Shown here one piece after another: positions 24,331 through 32,750 of a stretch of DNA of 64,000 nucleotides; the first letter of the stretch is position 1; every line of letters starts with the position of its first letter. Source of the stretch: Sphingomonas sp. 1F27F7B (GTDB taxonomy: Bacteria; Pseudomonadota; Alphaproteobacteria; Sphingomonadales; Sphingomonadaceae); NCBI RefSeq assembly GCF_005503355.1, contig NZ_SCMK01000012.1, forward strand, positions 94,855 through 158,854, given 5' to 3'. The translations under genes and the position numbers were made by a program. Under the pieces are notes generated by a model. That model searched no databases, was not told where the DNA came from, and worked only from the letters and a program-made list of their open reading frames with translations.

Positions 24331-26379
24331 ATGCGTCCAGCTGCGCTGCTTTTCGCCGGCGCCGCGCTCCTCCCCGTGAGCGCGGCCGCCCAGACCACCA
24401 CTCCCCCGGCCACCGCCAAACAGGTCTTCGTGCCCGGGGACTTCACCAGCTTCGCGCCCCGGACCGCCTATGACATGCTCCTGCGGGTCCCCGGCTTCAC
24501 CATCCGCAGCGCGGACCAGGAGCGCGGCCTCGGCCAGGCATCGGAGAATGTGCTGATCAATGGCGAGCGCATCGCCAACAAGACCGGCGGCGCGATCGCC
24601 GAGCTCCAGCGCATCGTCGCCGCCAATGTCGAGCGGATCGAGATCGTCGACGCCTCCACCCTGGGCATCGCCGGGCTTGCCGGCCAGGTCGCCAACATCA
24701 TCCTCAAACAGGCCCGCAAGGCCGGCGGCCAGTTCGAATGGCGGCCCGACTTCCGCGCCCATTATTCGCGGCCCAACCTGTTCCGCGGCAATGCCAGCTA
24801 TACCGGCAGGACGCGCGGGATCGACTATACGCTCTCGCTCGAGGACCAGACCGGGCGCGGCGGGCTCGGCGGGCCGGAGCTGTTCCATGCCGCCGACGGA
24901 TCGCTGATCGAGCGCCGCGAGGAAGTATATCATTCGGAATCGGACACGCTCGTCGCCAAGCTCAGGCTCGGCTTCGACGGGCCGGGCGGTTCCAAGGGCC
25001 ATCTCATCCTAAACTATTCGCCCTATTGGGGCCCGGTCTATGATTTCGAGCGGCGCTATCGTGCCGACGGCAATGACGGCACCCGCCTACGCCGGAACCG
25101 GCTCGACGGCTGGATGTACGACGTCAACGCGGATTATGAATTCCCGCTCGGGCCCGGCCGGTTCAAGATCATCGGCCTGCGCCATTTCGACCATGAGCCG
25201 CTCATTTCCACCCAGGTGGACAGCTTCGCGAGCGGCGCACCCGATCAGGGTACCCGTTTCGGGCGCAACTCGTACATCACCGAAACCATCGCCCGTGCCG
25301 AATATGGCTGGAAGATGGGAGGGAGCGACTGGCAGATATCGCTCGAGCGCGCGGTCAACGGCCTCGATCAGCGCGGCTCGCTCGCGAGGCTCGATCCGCA
25401 GGGGAGCTTCGTGCCGGTTCCCTTCCCCGGCGGCAGCGGGATCGTGCGCGAAGTCCGCCACGAGGGCATGGTGACGTTCAGCCGCCCGCTCGGCGCCGGG
25501 ATCAGCCTCCAGGTCGCCGGCGGCGGCGAGTTCAGCACGCTCGAACGAGTCGATGGCGACTTGCCCGCACGGCACTTCTTCCGGCCCAAGGGCAGCATCA
25601 CGCTCGGCTGGCGGCCGGACAAGCAGTGGGATCTCAGCCTCAAGCTGCGCCGCCGGGTCGGCCAGATCAGCTTCTACGACTTCCTGGCCCAGCCCAACCT
25701 CAAGTCGGAGCGGGAGAATGCCGGCAACCCCCAGCTCGTCCCCCCGCAGAGCTGGGAAGCGGAGATGGAGGTCGGCCGCACACTGGGTGCAGCGGGCAAG
25801 ACCCGGCTGCGCGCCTATTATTACGCAGTCGAGGACATCGTCGACATCGTGCCGATCGGCGCGGATGGCGAGGGCGTCGGCAATCTGCCGCGGGCGACGC
25901 GCTTTGGAATGGAGAGCACCAGCACGATCCAGTTCGCGCCGCTGGGCCTGCCCGGCGCGCGGCTCGACGCCACGCTGGGCTTCGAGATCGCGCGGGTCCG
26001 CGATCCGCTCACCGGCGAGATGCGCCCGATCAGCGGGACGCAGGATCGCTGGGCCGAGCTCGATTTCCGCCACGACCTGCCGAACAGCGATTTCGCCTGG
26101 GGCGCCACGGCCGGCCTCAATCACAATACAGCCTATTATTATCTCACCGAAGTGAACCGCGAGAACGAAGGCCCCTGGTTCGCCAACGTCTTTGTCGAGC
26201 ACAAGGACGTGTTCGGCCTCACCGTGCGCGCGCAGGTGGGCAATGTCCTCAACGGCAGGCACTATTATGATCGCCAGGTCTATGCCGGGCGGCGCAATGC
26301 GACTCCACTGGTGTTCCGGCAACATAACGACCAGCTGATCGGGCCGATCTTCACCTTCACCATACGCGGGAGCTTCTGA
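24331..26379 (+). CDS. TonB-dependent outer membrane receptor
   Basis: 682 residues. A signal peptide (LLFAGAALLPVSAAAQ) is followed by a plug domain with LLRVPGFTIRS, VLINGERIANKTGGAI, and VERIEIVDAS leading to GQVANIILK. A 22-stranded barrel-like region follows, rich in alternating aromatic residues, ending in the terminal aromatic FTFTIRGSF expected for barrel insertion. The substrate is not evident. It is fourth in the BlaI-M56 operon, and its stop overlaps the start of the serine hydrolase gene by one base, so the two are translationally coupled. Confidence 0.9.
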   Translation: MRPAALLFAGAALLPVSAAAQTTTPPATAKQVFVPGDFTSFAPRTAYDMLLRVPGFTIRSADQERGLGQASENVLINGERIANKTGGAIAELQRIVAANVERIEIVDASTLGIAGLAGQVANIILKQARKAGGQFEWRPDFRAHYSRPNLFRGNASYTGRTRGIDYTLSLEDQTGRGGLGGPELFHAADGSLIERREEVYHSESDTLVAKLRLGFDGPGGSKGHLILNYSPYWGPVYDFERRYRADGNDGTRLRRNRLDGWMYDVNADYEFPLGPGRFKIIGLRHFDHEPLISTQVDSFASGAPDQGTRFGRNSYITETIARAEYGWKMGGSDWQISLERAVNGLDQRGSLARLDPQGSFVPVPFPGGSGIVREVRHEGMVTFSRPLGAGISLQVAGGGEFSTLERVDGDLPARHFFRPKGSITLGWRPDKQWDLSLKLRRRVGQISFYDFLAQPNLKSERENAGNPQLVPPQSWEAEMEVGRTLGAAGKTRLRAYYYAVEDIVDIVPIGADGEGVGNLPRATRFGMESTSTIQFAPLGLPGARLDATLGFEIARVRDPLTGEMRPISGTQDRWAELDFRHDLPNSDFAWGATAGLNHNTAYYYLTEVNRENEGPWFANVFVEHKDVFGLTVRAQVGNVLNGRHYYDRQVYAGRRNATPLVFRQHNDQLIGPIFTFTIRGSF

Positions 26380-27971
26380 TGCAATCGATAGACCGAGCTC
26401 TGCGCTCCCTCGCTGCATCGGCCCTCCCCCTATCCGTCACAATCCCCGGCGCTGCCCTGGCCCTTCTCGCGACAGCCACCCCCGCCCAGGCCCAGGCTCA
26501 GGCCCAGGCCCGGCAGGCTCCGCTGCTCACGCCCGAAACGGTGATGCTGACCATCGACATGGCGCCTGGCGAGCCGCCGCTCGCCGTGACGCTGGCCGAA
26601 CTGATGCAGGCCTTTCGCGTGCCGGGGTTCAGCATCGCGGTGGTGAAGGACAATCGCATCGCCTTCTCGGCCGGCTTCGGCGTGACCGAGGCCGGCGGCA
26701 CCGCGCCCGTCGCGCCGGCCACGCTGTTCCAGGCTGCCTCGATCAGCAAGCCGGTCACCGCGATGGGCGCGCTGTGGCTGGTCGAGCGCGGCAAGCTTTC
26801 CCTCGACGCCGATATCAACACCCAGCTCAAGCGCTGGAAGCTGCCCGAGAGCCCGCTCGCCGCGAGCAAGAAGGTCAGCTTGCGCCGGCTGATGAGCCAC
26901 AATGCCGGGCTGAACGTGCACGGCTTTGCCGGCTATGCCCGGGGCACGCCGGTGCCGAGCATCGAGCAGATCCTCGACGGCAGTCCGCCTTCGAACAGCC
27001 CGGCGGTCCGCGTGATCGCGGAGCCCGGCAGCAAGTGCCTCTATTCGGGCGGCGGCGTGACGATCGAAGGCTTGATGATCCGCGACGCCGCGGGCCGGCC
27101 GTTCGAGGATTTCATGGCCGAGCGGGTCCTGCGCCCCGCCGGGATGACGAGCAGCAGCTTCGCCCAGACCCTGCCCCCCGAACTGGCGGCGCGCGCCGCC
27201 AGCGGCACCGGCCCCGACGGCACCGTCACGCCGGGCAAATCGCACGTCTATCCCGAGCTCGCCCCCGATGGCCTGTGGACCACCGCGGAGGACCTGGCCC
27301 GGCTGGGCATCGAAGTGTCGCTCTCGCGCGAAGGCAAGGCCAACCATATCCTTTCACAGGCGATGACGCGTAAGATGCTAACCCCGCATTGTCCCGACGA
27401 TCCGGGCAAGCCCGGCGGCATCGGCCTGGGCTTCGGCGTCGGCTATGGCGGCCATCCCGGCCAGTTCCGCCATAGCGGCGCGAACGAAGGCTTTCAGGGG
27501 CTGATGTTCATGGATGCCGACAAGGGCTGGGGCATTGCCCTGCTCGGCAATTCCGACAGCTTCAGCTCGATCTACGACCGCATCGTGCAAGTCGTCGGCG
27601 ATGCGCAGGGCTGGCAATATCCGGCCCGCCCGCTGCGCGACGGGGACCTGCTTCTTCTGGTCGCCGCCCGGCGCGGCGTGGACGCGGCGCTGGCGCAATA
27701 TGATCGCACCCGGGGTGGGAAGGACGATCCCTCGATCCTCAACCTGCTCGGCTACCGCCTGCTCCGCCAGAACCAGGTCGCCGACGCGGTCCGCGTCTTC
27801 GAACGGAACACGCTGCTCTATCCCAAGGACGCCAATGCCTGGGACAGCCTGGGCGAGGCCCATGCGCGCGCCGGCAGCAGGGAAGCCGCGATCCGCTACT
27901 ATCGGCGTTCGCTGGCGCTGGATCCGGCCAACGCCAATGCCAAACGCCAGCTGGAAGCGCTCGAGCGGTAG
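26379..27971 (+). CDS. Serine hydrolase (class C beta-lactamase-like) with C-terminal TPR
   Basis: 530 residues. A signal peptide is followed by the beta-lactamase/transpeptidase-like fold. The SxxK motif SISK has nucleophile Ser121 and Lys124, the second motif is YSG at 222-224 (within LYSGGGVTIEG), and the third region is HSGANEGF. Motif spacing fits class C-like hydrolases and D-aminopeptidase/esterase relatives rather than a confirmed beta-lactamase. The last about 110 residues form one or two TPR units (NAWDSLGEAHARAG, then AIRYYRRSLALDP). It is the last gene of the BlaI-M56 operon. The stop TAG is the first triplet of a palindromic element. Confidence 0.87.
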   Translation: MQSIDRALRSLAASALPLSVTIPGAALALLATATPAQAQAQAQARQAPLLTPETVMLTIDMAPGEPPLAVTLAELMQAFRVPGFSIAVVKDNRIAFSAGFGVTEAGGTAPVAPATLFQAASISKPVTAMGALWLVERGKLSLDADINTQLKRWKLPESPLAASKKVSLRRLMSHNAGLNVHGFAGYARGTPVPSIEQILDGSPPSNSPAVRVIAEPGSKCLYSGGGVTIEGLMIRDAAGRPFEDFMAERVLRPAGMTSSSFAQTLPPELAARAASGTGPDGTVTPGKSHVYPELAPDGLWTTAEDLARLGIEVSLSREGKANHILSQAMTRKMLTPHCPDDPGKPGGIGLGFGVGYGGHPGQFRHSGANEGFQGLMFMDADKGWGIALLGNSDSFSSIYDRIVQVVGDAQGWQYPARPLRDGDLLLLVAARRGVDAALAQYDRTRGGKDDPSILNLLGYRLLRQNQVADAVRVFERNTLLYPKDANAWDSLGEAHARAGSREAAIRYYRRSLALDPANANAKRQLEALER

Positions 27972-28051
27972 GTTGGGGACTCATATTCCTTCAATCGTCA
28001 TCCCCGCGCAGGCGGGGATGACGGGCTTGGTCGAATGAGACTGAACTCTAG
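27968..28051. repeat. CTAG-type element, short single-hairpin form (84 bp)
   Basis: The left end is TAGGTTGGGGACTCATATTCC, the hairpin GTCATCCCCGCGCAGGCGGGGATGAC, and the right end, read on the minus strand, CTAGAGTTCAGTCTCATTCG. It fills the whole gap between two convergent genes and gives both of them their TAG stop: the serine hydrolase on the left and the siderophore-interacting protein on the right. Confidence 0.88.
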
Positions 28052-28794
28052 TCCAGCCCGGTCTTGCCCGGCGCCCAATAGGCCTTGGTCGCGATCCGGT
28101 TCGCCGGCACCGCCAGCCGCTTCAGCGACTGGCGCAGGCGCTGGATCGTGCCCGCCTTGCCGGTGAGCACGAAGCCGGTGCCGCCCGCCGCGAGCGTGGC
28201 GAGCCGCATCTCCATCTCGCCGACATGCGCATCTCCGGCCGCTCTCGCGAACAGCGCGACTCGGTCGAGCCCCAGCTGCTCGGCGACCCGGCAACTGCCC
28301 TCCACGTCGCCGACTTCGAAATAGCCGGCAACCACCCGTCCCCGGTCCTGATAGGCCAGCGCATGGGCAAGCCCGATCGAGGTCTCGTCGCCGAATACCG
28401 CCAGGGGCCCGCGCAGCCGGCTGGTGTCGAGCGAGCCGCGCGGGCCGAAGATGTCGCACATGTCGCCCGGCGCCGCGTCGCGCACCCAGGCGCTGCCCGG
28501 CCCGTCGCCATGCACATGGCCCAGGATGCAGGCCCGCCCGGTTCCGGGGTTCCATTCGATCGGCGTATAGGTCCGCGCGGTGAACGCCGATCCCATCGCG
28601 ATCTGGATCTTCTGCCCCGGCGTCCAGGCGACACCCTCCAGCGCCGGCCCCTCCACGGTGATCAGCCGGAAGCCGTCGGCGAGCCGCTCGCTCGCAGTCA
28701 CGGTCGCGCGCTTCATCAGCAGCCGGATAAGCGCCTGGCCGATCCGGCCGGGGGCCTTGACGGCGGGGCGTTCGGGCGATTCCATCGGCAGCAT
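28048..28794 (-). CDS. Siderophore-interacting protein (FAD/NAD(P)H ferric reductase-like)
   Basis: 248 residues. It has an N-terminal FAD-binding barrel (RLITVEGPALEG, then RTYTPIEW, and ILGHVHGDGPGSAWVRDAAPGD) and a C-terminal NAD(P)H domain (LAVFGDETSIGLAHAL and VLTGKAGTIQRLRQSLK). Members of this ViuB-like family reduce ferric siderophores in the cytoplasm. The ATG at 28794 has a GAGGA ribosome site 7 nt upstream. It is divergent from an AraC-type regulator, an arrangement frequent for this family. Its stop lies in a palindromic repeat. Confidence 0.9.
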   Translation of the reverse strand: MLPMESPERPAVKAPGRIGQALIRLLMKRATVTASERLADGFRLITVEGPALEGVAWTPGQKIQIAMGSAFTARTYTPIEWNPGTGRACILGHVHGDGPGSAWVRDAAPGDMCDIFGPRGSLDTSRLRGPLAVFGDETSIGLAHALAYQDRGRVVAGYFEVGDVEGSCRVAEQLGLDRVALFARAAGDAHVGEMEMRLATLAAGGTGFVLTGKAGTIQRLRQSLKRLAVPANRIATKAYWAPGKTGLD

Positions 28795-29026
28795 CACACG
28801 GTCCTCACGCTGAATTCCTCGTCTCGGCCCCGCCGGCCGCCGCCTCGCCCCGCGCTCGGCCCGCGCCGGCGGCGGCGTGCCAATTTCGAGGTTCAATGGA
28901 TCGGCTTGCTCCACCCTTCCGGGCTCGACGGGTCCGCAAGCAACTGATAATGGCTCGCAGAATTGTCGTCATTGCGAAGTATGGACAGAATATTATTTGA
29001 TTCTGCCAATCAAAGCGGAAGCGGCC

Positions 29027-29839
29027 ATGCCCATATTGAGTGAACTTGGCAAAGATAATGATTGGATCGATCCGGACGACGTGCCGCGTCCGGTCGTCAC
29101 CTATGGCTTCATCACCGATGCGTTCGGCAGCATCGAGCTGGCGCCGCATCGCCATGCCAAGGGCCAGATCATCCTGGCGCAGCGGGGGGCGCTGAGCTGC
29201 GAGGTGGACGGCGGCCTGTGGATCGTCCCGCCCCGCAGCGCCATCTGGATCCCCGGCAACGCCCTCCATTCGGTCAAGGCGACGGGCGCGCTGGAGGGCT
29301 ATAACGCCTTCATCGCCCCGGACGCCGCGGCGGGCCTTCCCCAAGGCTGCTGCGCCCTCTCGGTCAGCCCGCTGCTGCGCGAGCTGATCGCCCGCGCCGC
29401 GACCCTGCCGGTCCTCTACGAGGAGACCGGCGCCAATGCCCGGCTGGTCGCGGTCCTGCTCGACGAGATCGCCTCGGCCGGGATCGAGGATCTCCACCTC
29501 CCCATGCCCGCCGATGCTCGCCTGCGGCGGGTGGTCGATCTGATGATGGCCGCCCCGGCCGAGCGCGGCACGCTCGACGCCTGGGCCCGCCGCGCCGGCC
29601 TGGGCGAGCGCACCCTCGCCCGGCTGATCCACCGCGAGACCGGCATGAGCTTCGGCCGGTGGCGCCAGCAGCTGGGGGTGATGCTCGCGGTCAAGTGGCT
29701 GGCGGGCGGCGCCTCGATCCAGCAGGTGGCGGCCGACCTCGGCTATGAAAGCGTGCCGAGCTTCGTGACCATGTTCCGCAAGGCACTGGGCACTTCGCCC
29801 GGCCGCTACATGGCCGAACGCCATGCCAGCCGGCATTGA
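29027..29839 (+). CDS. AraC family transcriptional regulator
   Basis: 270 residues. An N-terminal cupin sensor (ELAPHRHAKGQIILAQRG, then IWIPGNALHSV) precedes a C-terminal pair of helix-turn-helices: LDAWARRAGLGERTLARLI, and IQQVAADLGYESVPSFVTMFRKALGTSP, a clear AraC signature. The ATG at 29027 follows a GGAAG site; upstream in-frame codons extend into non-conserved sequence. It is divergent from the siderophore-interacting protein gene across about 230 bp, its probable target. This gap has an unusually A/T-rich stretch near 28980-29010 that may hold the promoters. Confidence 0.92.
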   Translation: MPILSELGKDNDWIDPDDVPRPVVTYGFITDAFGSIELAPHRHAKGQIILAQRGALSCEVDGGLWIVPPRSAIWIPGNALHSVKATGALEGYNAFIAPDAAAGLPQGCCALSVSPLLRELIARAATLPVLYEETGANARLVAVLLDEIASAGIEDLHLPMPADARLRRVVDLMMAAPAERGTLDAWARRAGLGERTLARLIHRETGMSFGRWRQQLGVMLAVKWLAGGASIQQVAADLGYESVPSFVTMFRKALGTSPGRYMAERHASRH

Positions 29840-29985
29840 GGCGCGCCGGGGCTGGACGCCGGCTCCCGGGCGCGCCACCCTGCCGCCTCGCGCCAAGGAG
29901 AACCGCATGATCCCCGCCCCCTTCCGGGTCGCCCGCCATCCCGCGTGAGCCTCGCCTCGGCGCCCGTGCGGCGCGCCTGCTCTGG

Positions 29986-30339
29986 GTGGCGCTGGGCTTC
30001 TTCTTCGTCGCGCTGGGCGTGATCGGGGCGCTGCTGCCCGTCATGCCCACCACGATCTTCCTGATCCTGGCGGCGGGCTGTTTCGCCCGCGGCTCGGCGC
30101 GGCTCGAGGCCTGGCTGCTCGATCACCCCAGAGTCGGCCCGCCGATCCGGCAATGGCGCGAGCAGGGTGCGATCCCGCGCCGCGGCAAGATCGCGGCCTG
30201 CGCCGGCATCGCGCTGGGCTATGCGCTGTTCTGGCTCTCGGTGCGCCCTCATCTCGGGCTCGCGCTGGGCGTCGGGGCGGCGATGGCGGCCTGCGCCTTG
30301 TGGATCGTCACCCGCCCCGCGCCCATCGGCCCGGCATAG
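29986..30339 (+). CDS. DUF454 (YbaN family) inner membrane protein, odd 5' end
   Basis: About 117 residues, with family core ALGVIGALLPVMPTTIFLILAAGCFARGSARLEAWLLDHP and two further helices at the C-terminus. The family N-terminus (a segment like ARLLWVALGFF) continues upstream in the same frame to about 29941 without an ATG. A strong AAGGAG with an ATG at 29907 lies upstream but in another frame, and reads 13 codons to a TGA at 29946-29948. So either the GTG at 29986 (or an unusual codon upstream) starts the protein, or a frameshift separates the true start from the body. The function of DUF454 is unknown. Confidence 0.75.
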   Translation: MALGFFFVALGVIGALLPVMPTTIFLILAAGCFARGSARLEAWLLDHPRVGPPIRQWREQGAIPRRGKIAACAGIALGYALFWLSVRPHLGLALGVGAAMAACALWIVTRPAPIGPA

Positions 30340-30413
30340 TTCGGCCTTGACCGCCCGGACGAAGCCGACCAAGGGGCGAGCGTCCCGCGGATCGTCGCGG
30401 GTTTCAGGCAGGT

Positions 30414-30489
30414 GCCGGGTTAGCTCAGCTGGTAGAGCAGCGGTTTTGTAAACCGAAGGTCGCGGGTTCGATCCCTGCACTCGGCACCA
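30414..30489 (+). tRNA. tRNA-Thr (anticodon UGU)
   Basis: A 76-nt cloverleaf. The acceptor stem GCCGGGT pairs with ACTCGGC, followed by discriminator A and an encoded CCA. The D arm is GCTCAGCTGGTAGAGC. The anticodon stem CGGTT/AACCG surrounds the loop with TGT, which reads threonine codons. The T arm contains GGGTTCGATCCC. The 3' end is 73 bp upstream of the TIR gene. No duplicate of the tRNA 3' end was found downstream in the window. Confidence 0.97.
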
Positions 30490-30561
30490 GCGCCAGCAAG
30501 TCCCCCGTTGACACGCCGTCCCGCTCTGGCAGCTTGCGCGCGGGGCCAGGGGGGACACGGC

Positions 30562-32130
30562 ATGACCGGGGAACGCTATCGCGCGTTCGTCAGCTACAGC
30601 CATCGGGACGCGAAGGTCGCGCGCTGGCTGCACCGGAGGCTCGAAGCCTATCGCTTTCCACGCCGCTTGATCGGCAGGCCGGGCCCCTTTGGTCCCATTC
30701 CGGCCCGGCTCGGCCCGATCTTCCGCGATCGCGAGGAATTCCCTGCGGCGACCAGCTTGAGCGATGCCGTGACTCGCGCGATCGCCGCGTCCGAAGCGCT
30801 GATCGTGCTGTGCTCGCCGGCCGCCGCCGGCTCGCCCTGGGTCGCGCGCGAGATTGCGGCGTTCCGTGCCGCGCACCCCCAGGCGCCGCTCTTGCTCGCA
30901 CTCGTCGACGGCGAGCCCGACGCTGCGTTCCCTCCGCTCGCCCGGACCGGCGACAACGAACCGCTAGCGGCCGATCTGCGCGCCCAGGGCGACGGTCGCC
31001 GCCTGGGCCTGCTTAAGCTGCTCGCCGGCCTTACCGGCATGCCGCTCGGCGAGCTCGTCCAGCGCGACGCGCAGCGCCGGCTGCGGCGCGTGACGGCCGT
31101 CACGGTCGCCGCGCTGGTCGCCCTGCTAGCCCTCACGGCGTTGAGCGTCGTTGCGATTCGCGCGCGGCACGAGGCGGAACAGCGGCGACAGGCCGCGGAA
31201 GGGCTGGTCGAGTTCATGCAAACCGATCTCCGCGAGCGATTGAAAGCGGTGAACCGCCTCGACGTGCTCACCGCCGCCAATCGGCGCGCGCTGGCCTATT
31301 ATGCCGCGCAGGACCTTGCCGACCTCCCCCCCGCGGCGCTGGCGCAGCGCGCGCGCATCCTGCACGCGATCGGCGAGGACGATCTCGACCGCAAGGACGA
31401 CATGGCCGCGGCCGCGGCATTCACCGAGGCACGGCGCACCACCGGCGCGCTGCTCGCACGGATGCCGAGCGATCCCGAGATGATCTTCACGCACGCGCAG
31501 AGCGAATTCTGGATCGGCGACCTGGCGATCAAGCGCCGCGACCTGCCCGGCGCCGAAGCGGCCTTCCAGGCCTATATCGCCCTCGCCGATCGGCTCGTGG
31601 CAGTCGCGCCACGCGACGCCCGCAGCCTGCAGGAAGTGGCCTTCGCCAATGGCAGCCTGTGCAGCGCGCGCTACGACATGCGCCGTACCGACGGCCTGCT
31701 CGACCTGTGCCTGCGCGCATTGCGGGCGATGGAGCGCGTCGCGGCGATGCGGCCCGGCGACGCGGAGACGCTGCGCGGCCTGGCAAATCGCCACGCCTGG
31801 ATTGCCGACGTCTATTTCCACCGGCTCCGCGATCCCGCCGCCGCCCGGCGGCACCGTGACCGCGAGGCGGCAATCATCGAGGATCTGCTGCGCGCCGATC
31901 CCGCCAATGCGCAGCTGCGCCGCAAACGCATCTGGTCGCAGCGCGCGCTCGCGCTGATCGAGCTGGAGACGAACGCCGTCGCACGCGGCGAGACACGACT
32001 GGCGGCGGCGATCCGCGACCTGGCGGCGATCGTCGCCGAGGATCCCGCCAATCACAGCCTCGCGCAGACGCTGGGCGAGATGAAGCAGGAATTGCGTGAA
32101 GCGCGTACCAGAGACGGAGATGGACGATGA
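30562..32130 (+). CDS. TIR-domain protein with transmembrane helix and TPR-like C-terminus
   Basis: 522 residues. The TIR domain (about 5-150) opens YRAFVSYSHRDAKVARWLHRRLE, has an FRDREEFPAA BB-loop region, and has SPWVAREIAAF, where Glu97 fits the catalytic glutamate of NAD-cleaving TIRs. One transmembrane helix (about 177-200) separates it from helical repeats (about 205-520) of TPR type, e.g. LAQRARILHAIGEDDL and LPGAEAAFQAYIALADRLVA. A G-rich ribosome site precedes the ATG. It overlaps the next gene by 4 nt. The membrane location and repeat tail suggest a sensor-effector. NADase activity is inferred from the motif. Confidence 0.85.
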   Translation: MTGERYRAFVSYSHRDAKVARWLHRRLEAYRFPRRLIGRPGPFGPIPARLGPIFRDREEFPAATSLSDAVTRAIAASEALIVLCSPAAAGSPWVAREIAAFRAAHPQAPLLLALVDGEPDAAFPPLARTGDNEPLAADLRAQGDGRRLGLLKLLAGLTGMPLGELVQRDAQRRLRRVTAVTVAALVALLALTALSVVAIRARHEAEQRRQAAEGLVEFMQTDLRERLKAVNRLDVLTAANRRALAYYAAQDLADLPPAALAQRARILHAIGEDDLDRKDDMAAAAAFTEARRTTGALLARMPSDPEMIFTHAQSEFWIGDLAIKRRDLPGAEAAFQAYIALADRLVAVAPRDARSLQEVAFANGSLCSARYDMRRTDGLLDLCLRALRAMERVAAMRPGDAETLRGLANRHAWIADVYFHRLRDPAAARRHRDREAAIIEDLLRADPANAQLRRKRIWSQRALALIELETNAVARGETRLAAAIRDLAAIVAEDPANHSLAQTLGEMKQELREARTRDGDGR

Positions 32131-32729
32131 ATTTCTTCGAATTGCCGGAAGGCGACCCCGAGCCGGACATCGCGCACATCAAGAAGATATCGATTCAGCT
32201 CGAAGCGGCCACCAGGGACAACGCGGGAAGGCCGCTCGTCCAGGCGCTGCAATTCGTTCCGCAATATCATGACGATGGGGAGGATGGCGCCGGCGCCTAT
32301 GTCGGCGCGAACCCGGAAGGCATCGAAGCGGCGATCAGCGGCTTCGTCGAGCTAGACCCGCCGGCGACGGAGCCCGTGAGCGGCCCGCTGGATTTCGGGC
32401 TCGTCCACAAATGCTATGTGGTGATCCGGCTCGAAGGGCAGTTCTGGGAGTTCGCGCGCCGGAATGCCGTCACCACCAAGCAGGCGCACGCGAATGCGCG
32501 CTACTATAATCTGCGGACGCATATCCGGAAGGGCGATGACCGCATCTCGGCAATCTCCTTCTGCGCCCGAACGCCGCTGCGGCTCTGGGACGCGAACGGG
32601 ACCGGCGTGAAGCATGGCCTCAACCTGCATGTCGACTTTGTCGAGCGGGCGCGGGACGGCACCGTCATCCGCCGCCTGCCGGTGATCATCGATCCCGATG
32701 TGGAAAATCGCGGAAACGGAGGCCGCTAG
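32127..32729 (+). CDS. Hypothetical protein of the TIR cluster
   Basis: 200 residues, starting inside the end of the TIR gene (ATGA). There is no signal peptide, no membrane helix, and no domain I can name. It looks like a mixed alpha/beta globular protein, with ISIQLEAATRDNAGRPLVQ, CYVVIRLEGQFWEFARRNA, YYNLRTHIRKGDDRISAISF, and LNLHVDFVER near the C-terminus. Tight coupling to the TIR gene and to the TPR gene 21 bp downstream implies a common function. Similar small proteins appear to accompany TIR/TPR genes in other alphaproteobacteria, but I cannot confirm this here. Confidence 0.7.
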   Translation: MNFFELPEGDPEPDIAHIKKISIQLEAATRDNAGRPLVQALQFVPQYHDDGEDGAGAYVGANPEGIEAAISGFVELDPPATEPVSGPLDFGLVHKCYVVIRLEGQFWEFARRNAVTTKQAHANARYYNLRTHIRKGDDRISAISFCARTPLRLWDANGTGVKHGLNLHVDFVERARDGTVIRRLPVIIDPDVENRGNGGR

Positions 32730-32750
32730 ACCGATGCGCGCACCCATCCG

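Noticed and set aside
26379..27971. True class C beta-lactamase under BlaI control
   Set aside because: The second motif is YSG rather than YxN, the length is 530 residues with a TPR tail, and many esterases and peptidases share the fold. Resistance cannot be claimed.
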